A stretch of 8,444 nucleotides of DNA from JBIKWN01 sp044376365 (GTDB lineage Bacteria > Bdellovibrionota_C > UBA2361 > JBIKWN01), in NCBI GenBank assembly GCA_044376365.1, contig JBILLA010000108.1:1-8444 (forward strand), read 5' to 3'. Position numbers and translations under genes: made by a program. Below the pieces are notes generated by a model, which ran no database searches, was not told the origin of the DNA, and worked only from the letters and a program-made list of their open reading frames with translations. Shown in pieces: positions 1 to 6,027 of this stretch. Positions within the stretch are counted from its first letter, which is position 1, and each line of letters starts with the position of its first letter.

Positions 1-512
1 TCAGCAGGAATTTGCAGATAGCGCTCGATATCACGAGCACTGTGCTTGCTGACAGTAAAAATATGATGCGCATTGCGTATAGCTTTTTGCTCAAGAAATC
101 GTGCAAGGTTATAGCGCCACGTCGGTTTATTCGCTTTATACAGATCTGGTAGCGCAAGGGGGATGACATCATGTACCGTTAATGCATAGGGCTGCGTGCA
201 CCATGATGGTGCATCGGTTTGTGCTAAGAAGTGCAATAAATCAAATTTTTTACGAAGCCTTAAACCCAATGTTAACGGAAAAAAGAGCTGTTGGCGGACA
301 GTTTGGCGACCAGCTGGTAGCAAACGAATCATCGCATCGAGCACTTTGGGTATGGATACATCGCTATGTCGAAACGTATCAACTGCAACTGGACTTGGAG
401 CCCCTGCTGCGAAGTAATGCTGCAACTCAAAGGCGTAACGTCCAATACCTCGAAGCGCATGCTCTTTAAAATCTGGGCTCAGGGCACTGATATCAATTCC
501 AACACTCGACAT
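1..512 (-). CDS. GT4-family glycosyltransferase, N-terminal part (cut by the window edge)
   Basis: Read on the minus strand, an open frame starts at ATG 512-510 and runs off the left edge after 170 complete codons, so the C-terminal donor-binding half is missing. The N-terminus begins with a beta strand and an RGIGRYAFEL stretch (about residues 21-30). It is followed by TVHDVIPLALPDLY (112-125) and IFTVSKHSARDIERYL (151-166). All three are typical of the N-terminal Rossmann lobe of GT-B glycosyltransferases of family GT4, which transfer a sugar from a nucleotide-sugar to a growing glycan at the cytoplasmic face. The ATG lies 11 bases after the preceding glycosyltransferase gene and has an AGAGG ribosome site 8 bases upstream. 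A GTG two codons earlier is a possible but worse-spaced start. Context (Wzm permease plus another GT4) suggests surface polysaccharide assembly. Sugar and linkage cannot be read. Family assignment is fairly safe. Confidence 0.85.
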   Translation of the reverse strand, partial: MSSVGIDISALSPDFKEHALRGIGRYAFELQHYFAAGAPSPVAVDTFRHSDVSIPKVLDAMIRLLPAGRQTVRQQLFFPLTLGLRLRKKFDLLHFLAQTDAPSWCTQPYALTVHDVIPLALPDLYKANKPTWRYNLARFLEQKAIRNAHHIFTVSKHSARDIERYLQIPA

Positions 513-520
513 AACCACTG

Positions 521-525
521 CCTCT
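521..525 (-). promoter_or_regulatory. ribosome binding site of the partial glycosyltransferase
   Basis: AGAGG on the minus strand, 8 bases before ATG 512. It overlaps the TAG stop (526-524) of the upstream glycosyltransferase, so ribosomes finishing that gene are placed on this site. This fits translational coupling and supports the chosen start. Confidence 0.55.
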
Positions 526-1570
526 AGATGAGAAGGTTCACCTCGTCATGAAACACTTTGAAAGTAAAATCTTTCACTCGATCGAGCCCTCGTTCAATGA
601 GCTGTCTGCGCAACGATAGATCTGTCGAAACCTGATACATAAGCTCTGCAAGCTTATGAGGATCTTTATCATGAACAATGATACCGCCATCGCCAATCGT
701 TTCAGGAAGGGCTGATGCATGATACCCAATCACTGGAAGGTTAAAATTCATTGCCTCGATCACAGGTAGACAAAATCCTTCATGCTCACTCATGCACACA
801 TACACTGAAGCAGCTTCGTAGAGTGCTTTGAGCTCATCATCACTACGACCACCACAAAACTCAACAACACCAGTCAATTGAAACTCATGCACCATACGTT
901 TCAAAGAAAATGAGTAGAGCTCCGTATCAATATCGATACCAGGCAACCATAACCTTGAACGCTTATCAATTTTATGATGCAAGAAGTAGAATGCTTTTAT
1001 AATGTCTTCGAGGCACTTGTTCGGAGCTATCCTTCCTACGTGTAACACATGGATGCCACCTTCTTGCTTGAGCAAATTATAAAATCCTTCATTCCGTGGA
1101 ATATCCCAGCGCACGGGATCAAAGGATAATCCAAGCACAGCCGCATCAACACCATATGCCTTCAACTCTCCAGCGTTAAACTTGGAGTCTGCGATTATTT
1201 TATCTGAGATCTTCAACAGCTCAGGTAATTCAGCAAGGCCCGCTTCAATATCAGCAACGATTCGAGGATTAATCCCCTGGAACCACTTTGCTGGGGTTAA
1301 GTTATGATAGATCATCGTGCGCTTAGCGAGCGGCAAGTTTCGATAGAGCTCATTCAAGGGCGAGCCAAGCGAGTAATGCAAAATAACTTCGCCCATGAAG
1401 CCGCGATTGAAATCTCGGTAATCCTTGGTCAAGCCTTGGTACTTTGGATGTGTATTAATAGCGTAGATATCACTCTCAATACCTCGTGCACGGAATATCC
1501 GCTGCAGTGCCAAGGTTTCTCCAGAGATCGCATCACCATAATTAAGAGTATGAACAAGCTGATGAATCAT
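524..1570 (-). CDS. GT4-family glycosyltransferase (surface polysaccharide)
   Basis: A complete 348-residue GT-B fold glycosyltransferase, probably transferring a sugar from a nucleotide-sugar to a lipid-linked glycan on the inner face of the cytoplasmic membrane. The N-terminal lobe opens with NYGDAISGET (10-19), a glycine-rich loop of this group, and has YHNLTP (88-93) and a DKIIADSKFNAGEL strand-helix (123-136). The donor lobe begins at HVGRIAPNK (177-185), the usual inter-domain signature. It carries the GT4 E-x7-E motif as E264 and E272 within SEHEGFCLPVIEAM, followed by a helix and PET (289-291). No signal peptide or membrane segment is seen. The ATG overlaps the stop of the permease gene as ATGA, with only a weak AGAG upstream, so translation is probably coupled to the permease. 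Length is normal for the family. Neighbours suggest O-antigen- or capsule-like export through an ABC transporter. Substrate and linkage are unknown. Confidence 0.9.
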   Translation of the reverse strand: MIHQLVHTLNYGDAISGETLALQRIFRARGIESDIYAINTHPKYQGLTKDYRDFNRGFMGEVILHYSLGSPLNELYRNLPLAKRTMIYHNLTPAKWFQGINPRIVADIEAGLAELPELLKISDKIIADSKFNAGELKAYGVDAAVLGLSFDPVRWDIPRNEGFYNLLKQEGGIHVLHVGRIAPNKCLEDIIKAFYFLHHKIDKRSRLWLPGIDIDTELYSFSLKRMVHEFQLTGVVEFCGGRSDDELKALYEAASVYVCMSEHEGFCLPVIEAMNFNLPVIGYHASALPETIGDGGIIVHDKDPHKLAELMYQVSTDLSLRRQLIERGLDRVKDFTFKVFHDEVNLLI

Positions 1571-2343
1571 AGGTACTCTGCCAATCTTTCTCTGAGGCGA
1601 TTAAAAACATTGTGTCCAATAACAAGTACACCGAATACGTACACAAATAACAAACCAAGCTTTTCAGGCGCTATCACACCATCAAGGATTATCTGTTGAT
1701 ACGTTATCGTAAACAGCGAACAGGGGTTTGCATAGAGCGTCCATTGAAACCGCTCAGGAATCACCGAAGGCGCATAGACAATCGGATTTAAGAAAAACAA
1801 AAGGGTAATAATATTACCAACAATATGCTGCACATCTCGATACATGACGTTGACGCTACTGAGCAAGACAGTAAGCCCGTTAAGAAAAAACAGCTGCAAG
1901 AAAAACACGATAGGCAACGCAAGCAAAGACCAGTGAAAAGCCATGCCCTGAAAAAACATAAAAAGAAACAGGAGCGGAATAGAAAAAAGGAAGTTACAAA
2001 AGTTAGTTGTCACTGAGACAGCAGGCAGGACGTGGGCTGGAAACATTGACTTTGTGATCAAGTGCCCACTAGAAACGATAGAGCTTGTGCCCTCAGCGAG
2101 AGAACTTGTAAACCATATCCAGGGCAAGAGTCCACAAAACAAAAAAATCTCATAGTGAGGAATTGAGTTGCCCCGAAGGTAGTAATGAAACACGAGGGTA
2201 TAGACAACCATCAAACAAAGCGGATTGAGCAGCGTCCAAAATAAACCAAGCATTGACCCACGATAGCGTGAGTGCAGGTGGCGCGTAACGAGGGCCATCA
2301 AGAGTGCTCGAAATTTATATAGTTCTTTAAGATTCTCTACCAT
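1567..2343 (-). CDS. wzm: ABC-2 type polysaccharide export permease (Wzm-like)
   Basis: A 258-residue integral inner-membrane protein. RYRGSMLGLFWTLLNPL (26-42) is the hallmark entry into the first helix of Wzm/TagG/KpsM-type permeases. About six hydrophobic segments follow (roughly 32-54, 64-83, 110-132, 139-163, 173-191, 228-246). MYRDVQHIVG (167-176), PIVYAPSVIPERF (187-199) and ANP (205-207) are also family features. With an ATPase partner (Wzt) such permeases export a lipid-linked glycan across the inner membrane. The frame is open further upstream, to 2484, but that extension lies over the recJ C-terminus and would add a 47-residue basic/hydrophobic leader not found in the family, so I start at ATG 2343. 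No good Shine-Dalgarno is visible there. The 61-base gap before it (2344-2404) shows only poor -10 candidates (TATAAC, TACTAT) and no convincing -35. It is coupled by ATGA to the next glycosyltransferase. No wzt lies beside it in the window. Confidence 0.88.
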   Translation of the reverse strand: MVENLKELYKFRALLMALVTRHLHSRYRGSMLGLFWTLLNPLCLMVVYTLVFHYYLRGNSIPHYEIFLFCGLLPWIWFTSSLAEGTSSIVSSGHLITKSMFPAHVLPAVSVTTNFCNFLFSIPLLFLFMFFQGMAFHWSLLALPIVFFLQLFFLNGLTVLLSSVNVMYRDVQHIVGNIITLLFFLNPIVYAPSVIPERFQWTLYANPCSLFTITYQQIILDGVIAPEKLGLLFVYVFGVLVIGHNVFNRLRERLAEYL

Positions 2344-2398
2344 CGCTTCAGAGGTGTTATAGTAATACAGAAAGGTGATCGGGGACAGTTCCAAGGAC

Positions 2399-2419
2399 GG
2401 GCTCTTAGCCCTTTTTTTT
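2399..2419 (+). terminator. intrinsic terminator-like hairpin plus T8, plus-strand orientation
   Basis: GGGCT-CTT-AGCCC forms a perfect 5-bp G+C-rich stem with a 3-base loop, followed at once by eight T. This is the layout of a rho-independent terminator for rightward transcription. No plus-strand gene ends here: all genes run leftward. On the minus strand the order is A8, then hairpin, with no T tract after it, so it should not stop the recJ transcript by itself. It may block antisense transcription entering recJ, or be incidental. The A8 and part of the stem encode the last residues of recJ. Confidence 0.45.
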
Positions 2420-4198
2420 CTGCGAAACAGCATCAACAACAAAAGCATGACGCGAATCTGTCTCGCTGCCCGCAAACATAACACTCAGAACAAGGTCGAC
2501 AGGCTGTCCAAGTGGAATCGAGGAAGGATTTGCAATGCCTTTCACTCGTACTTCAGCTACAGAATCGCCCTCACGGGCATGGAGAAAAATTGCCCCTGCC
2601 CCAGGACGACGATCCGAAACCTGCAGCTCAACACCGCGAACTAAAAAAGATGGTAAAGAGAATCCTTCCCCGTATGGTCCAACTGATCGCAACTCTTCTA
2701 AAAGGCGAGGATCAAGAAGTTGCTGCAAAGAGATCTCATCATCATATGGTGCAAAACGTTGCAACCTTCCCTCTGCTTCTGCTTGTAAACGCTGTTGAAG
2801 GGCAGCTTCATTAAATCGAGCGGATAATTCGGGAAGCTTCTCCAGCTGCATCACCATACCACCAGCACGCTCATGACCACCAAAACCTATTAACAAATCT
2901 TTACAAGATTCAAGGAGTGCAATTCCAGAATACCCCTCTGGCGCTCTCAACGATCCTTTCAAGATAGTTGCATCCTTTGGATCCGCCCCCACGACAAGAC
3001 ATGGGCGATCGTATTTCGTTGTGAGCCTGCTTGCGACAAGTCCAACAACTCCTAAATCAGCTGCCTCATCATAAATAATATATCCATCTTTCGTATCGTC
3101 TGGGCAAAGCTCTAATGCACGCTGCACACAATCAGCCTCGATCGCTCGACGGTTAATATTTGCTTCTTCAAGGCGACCTGCGAACGTACGACACCGATCT
3201 GGATCATCGCTCGTCAAAAGTTCAAATGGAATCATGGCGCCATGAACTTCATCAAGCCTTCCTGCAGCATTAATTCTTGGCCCAAGATGGTATCCAACAT
3301 CTGAGACTGTAATAGCACCACGTTTCTGGCTCGCAACTCGAAGCGCTTGTATTCCTTCAGAAGTATTTTGTGTAAGGCGACCCAGTCCTTGCGACACAAG
3401 TGAACGATTCACACCGGTAAGACTCATAACATCTGCAATCGTACCAAGCGTTGCAAGTGAAAGTGACTGATCATAAAGCGCATCAGATAAAAGATTTTTT
3501 CGAGATAACATTTCGCAAACAAGATCATGCACCAATCCAGACGCACACCGTACTTTGAGCTCATCGATACCAAAGAAAAACGGATTAAACATAAGTCCAT
3601 CTGGCACGTCTTTTGTCACTTGGTGGTGATCGATCACGACAACTGACACACCAGCACGTGATGCTTGTGACAAAATTTCTCTATCTGCTGTGCCGCAATC
3701 AAGGGTAAAGATTGCTTGGTGCTTCTGCTCTATCGCTGTATCAACCATCCACTGCTTCACGCCGTATCCGTCAGCTTTACGTCGAGGAGTCATAAAAGTC
3801 ACAGAAATACCTAACAGATCGGTAAGTAACTTAAACTGCGATGCAGCTGTGACGCCATCAACATCATAATCAAACACAACTGAGATCTTTGATCGGTTCT
3901 TTGACAGGTCATCAATCAACGAAGCTAAAGCATTAAGATTTGGAAAAAGATTCCCGTGATACGTCGGTGAGTGCTTTGGGTTTAAGAATGAAAAACAATC
4001 CTGCTCAATCTTATAACGAGCAGCTGCGACGCGAGCTGTACTTTCTAAAATACCAGCAGACAAAAATTGATCAATGATAGATTCATCTAATTGTCGCTGA
4101 CGTGAAGGACGAGCCAAAGCTCGAAGAATGTGCTCTTGGCCCAACACACTATCGGCTGCAGCAATGTGCGAAGATATTTTATGCTCTAAAGCTCTCAT
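2405..4198 (-). CDS. recJ: single-strand DNA-specific 5'-3' exonuclease, RecJ family (DHH/DHHA1)
   Basis: A 597-residue protein of normal RecJ length. RecJ degrades single-stranded DNA 5' to 3' with two metal ions and acts in recombination, mismatch and base-excision repair in the cytoplasm. The DHH phosphoesterase core has motif I FDYDVDGVT (109-117; D110, D112, D114), motif II LDCGT (166-170; D167), motif III VIDHHQ (188-193) and motif IV GTIADV (252-257; D256). LGPRINAAGR (305-314) joins to the DHHA1 domain, with GVVGLVASRL (383-392), GSLRAPEG (415-422) and FGGHERAGG (439-447). A C-terminal OB-fold region follows (about 485-592, with SVGPYGEGFSLPSF). All catalytic aspartates and histidines are present. 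Oddities: F109 stands where a glycine is usual before the first motif I aspartate, and DLGVVG stands where HPGVIG-type sequence is common. The start overlaps the helicase stop as ATGA, with AAGAAGG (4215-4209) 10 bases upstream. Frame ends in QKKKG on an A8 run. Confidence 0.95.
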   Translation of the reverse strand: MRALEHKISSHIAAADSVLGQEHILRALARPSRQRQLDESIIDQFLSAGILESTARVAAARYKIEQDCFSFLNPKHSPTYHGNLFPNLNALASLIDDLSKNRSKISVVFDYDVDGVTAASQFKLLTDLLGISVTFMTPRRKADGYGVKQWMVDTAIEQKHQAIFTLDCGTADREILSQASRAGVSVVVIDHHQVTKDVPDGLMFNPFFFGIDELKVRCASGLVHDLVCEMLSRKNLLSDALYDQSLSLATLGTIADVMSLTGVNRSLVSQGLGRLTQNTSEGIQALRVASQKRGAITVSDVGYHLGPRINAAGRLDEVHGAMIPFELLTSDDPDRCRTFAGRLEEANINRRAIEADCVQRALELCPDDTKDGYIIYDEAADLGVVGLVASRLTTKYDRPCLVVGADPKDATILKGSLRAPEGYSGIALLESCKDLLIGFGGHERAGGMVMQLEKLPELSARFNEAALQQRLQAEAEGRLQRFAPYDDEISLQQLLDPRLLEELRSVGPYGEGFSLPSFLVRGVELQVSDRRPGAGAIFLHAREGDSVAEVRVKGIANPSSIPLGQPVDLVLSVMFAGSETDSRHAFVVDAVSQKKKG

Positions 4199-6027
4199 GA
4201 TCGTGCAGCCTTCTTTTCTTGACTTGCTCTTCGACGACTTCCAGCAAGATACCGAATTGCATCAGCAGAGCCTGAGGTTACCAAGAAATATATTGTGCCG
4301 ATTCGCTCACGCCGACCAACACGACCAATCAGCTGCTCAAAATCGGTCGATGATGCTGGCGAATTATAGACGATCATGCAATCGGCATCAGTATCAACAC
4401 CATGCACTAATGTCGTGGTACCAACTAATATATGAACACGAGATACTGGTTTTCCATCATGTTCTTGAACGCCGCGAAATCCAAGTAATGCATGTTCTCG
4501 CTGCTGTTTCGCCGCTTTTGTACCAGATGTTCCAATGAGATAATCCGCCCGCAAAGCTTCATGTGACAAACGGCGCGTCAAAGTTGCTGCCAAAAGTCGA
4601 GCAGTAAATGTACGCTCACAATATATGAGCACTCCTCTCTCACGCGATGATTGAGGAAGATCGCGAATAATCTTCATTAAGGCTGCTTGCTTTGGATGCA
4701 AATCCTCAGACATACAAGAAAAGACATCAATCAATTCTTGAGTCTTTGGAAGCAGCGGTGCAGACGGCTGCAATCCTTGCAGTGGCGTTCCATGCACTGC
4801 CATAGCAAAGAGCGTCGTACTTACTGGCTCTTGCATTAATTCTAACGTTGCCGAACGTGCACGACTTGGATCCTTGCCCTCACGCATCAACTCATCTTGC
4901 CGTTTCTTTAAACTTTTTCGAGCATCCTGTATTGACTCAACAAGACTATGAAGCAGCTCGCCGCGACCAAAGAGGGTCAACGACTGATAGTACTGAAAAA
5001 GCTGCTGATACTTATGCATGTACATGCGTGCTTCAAATGTAAATTGATGCTCTGATTGTTGCGCATGCATCTTTTCCGAAAGCTTTTGCAGCACCCCAAC
5101 CGATGGAATATTTTGGTCGAGCTCTTTTTGCAACTCGTCATGAAAATTACCATCCGGAACCAGACGTACTATCCTCTCTCCGTACTGCTGAAGAAGCAGC
5201 TTTAACTGCTGCTCCATACCTTGCAAACTACTATCAAGCTGTACTTCACGAGATTCAATAATTTTAGGAGAGCTATCCGATGCAAGATGGAATACCCGTG
5301 CATACGCAAGCCGACGATCGCTTGAGCGAACTTCGCCGATTGCCTCTTTCAACGTCGCAGTCAGCCCTACTACTCTTACACCAGTAGGTCTCATTTTAAG
5401 CGCCATAACACCAGGAGCTTTTCCAATGAGCTTATGAAACTCATCAGCAATAATAAGCCCCTCGCCGCGAGGAAACAAAAGCTGCTGCGTAGAAGCACTA
5501 CTCATAAGGATATCGGCTTGCTGCGGGGTCATCATCAAAAATTGAACTGCCGAATCCTGCAGCAAAGAGAGCCGCTGACGATCTGTTGCACCTTGTTCAA
5601 GCACTGCATAGGCATTAGGCGACACACCCAAAAGCCCAGGAAGTGTTTTCACAAACTGTCGAACAAGATCATGCGTTGGTGCAGTAAAGATAACGCGCTG
5701 ACCCTTTGCAGCTGCTGCCATTGCGATGAGCCATGCAACAGCTGTTTTTCCTGAACCAGTTTTGCCAATCACAATACCGTCAACTGTATCGTGTAAAAAT
5801 GCAGCTGCTACTGAACCTTGATTCGCTTTAAATGCAAATGAGGCATCAGGATGGGCAGCAATGCCAAACGCTTGAGCAAAACTTGGATAATCTGAAAAAT
5901 GATAGTCTTCCAGTGGAAGCTTTGCAGCAGAAGGTATTACTTCTCGAAATCGCATCATCATATCAGTCAAGTCAGACTGATGAGATCGTGGCGCCCATGC
6001 GCCAATAAGACTTTTATTAAAGAGCAT
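4195..6027 (-). CDS. SF2 DEAD/DEAH-type helicase with alpha-helical insert (Hef/FANCM-like layout)
   Basis: About 610 residues with a complete superfamily 2 helicase core. The first RecA lobe has Walker A IGKTGSGKT (87-95, K94), motif Ia TAPTHDL (115-121), motif II DEFH (195-198) and motif III LTATL (222-226). A helix-rich, Q/E/K-rich insertion of roughly 200 residues (about 255-440) follows. The second lobe has motif IV VLIYCERTF (466-474), motif V VGTTTLVHGVDTD (535-547) and motif VI QLIGRVGRR (565-573). An insert at this position is known in Hef, FANCM/Mph1 and RIG-I-like helicases, which remodel forked or duplex nucleic acid. That kinship is inferred from layout, not from a search. No nuclease domain follows; the tail is short and basic. 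The frame is open to 6087, but I choose ATG 6027 because AGGAG lies 6 bases before it. This start overlaps the upstream exonuclease gene by 11 bases and the stop overlaps recJ as ATGA. ATG 6030, one codon earlier, is less well spaced. Confidence 0.88.
   Translation of the reverse strand: MLFNKSLIGAWAPRSHQSDLTDMMMRFREVIPSAAKLPLEDYHFSDYPSFAQAFGIAAHPDASFAFKANQGSVAAAFLHDTVDGIVIGKTGSGKTAVAWLIAMAAAAKGQRVIFTAPTHDLVRQFVKTLPGLLGVSPNAYAVLEQGATDRQRLSLLQDSAVQFLMMTPQQADILMSSASTQQLLFPRGEGLIIADEFHKLIGKAPGVMALKMRPTGVRVVGLTATLKEAIGEVRSSDRRLAYARVFHLASDSSPKIIESREVQLDSSLQGMEQQLKLLLQQYGERIVRLVPDGNFHDELQKELDQNIPSVGVLQKLSEKMHAQQSEHQFTFEARMYMHKYQQLFQYYQSLTLFGRGELLHSLVESIQDARKSLKKRQDELMREGKDPSRARSATLELMQEPVSTTLFAMAVHGTPLQGLQPSAPLLPKTQELIDVFSCMSEDLHPKQAALMKIIRDLPQSSRERGVLIYCERTFTARLLAATLTRRLSHEALRADYLIGTSGTKAAKQQREHALLGFRGVQEHDGKPVSRVHILVGTTTLVHGVDTDADCMIVYNSPASSTDFEQLIGRVGRRERIGTIYFLVTSGSADAIRYLAGSRRRASQEKKAARS

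Noticed and set aside
182..469. Plus-strand open frame of about 95 codons
   Set aside because: It is antisense to the partial glycosyltransferase, shows no domain and has no convincing ribosome site. The other plus-strand frames within the minus-strand genes were rejected for the same reasons.
2344..2484. Upstream extension of the permease frame to a 305-residue protein
   Set aside because: It lies over the end of recJ in another frame, encodes an atypical leader, and the family hallmark sequence already sits at the right distance from ATG 2343.
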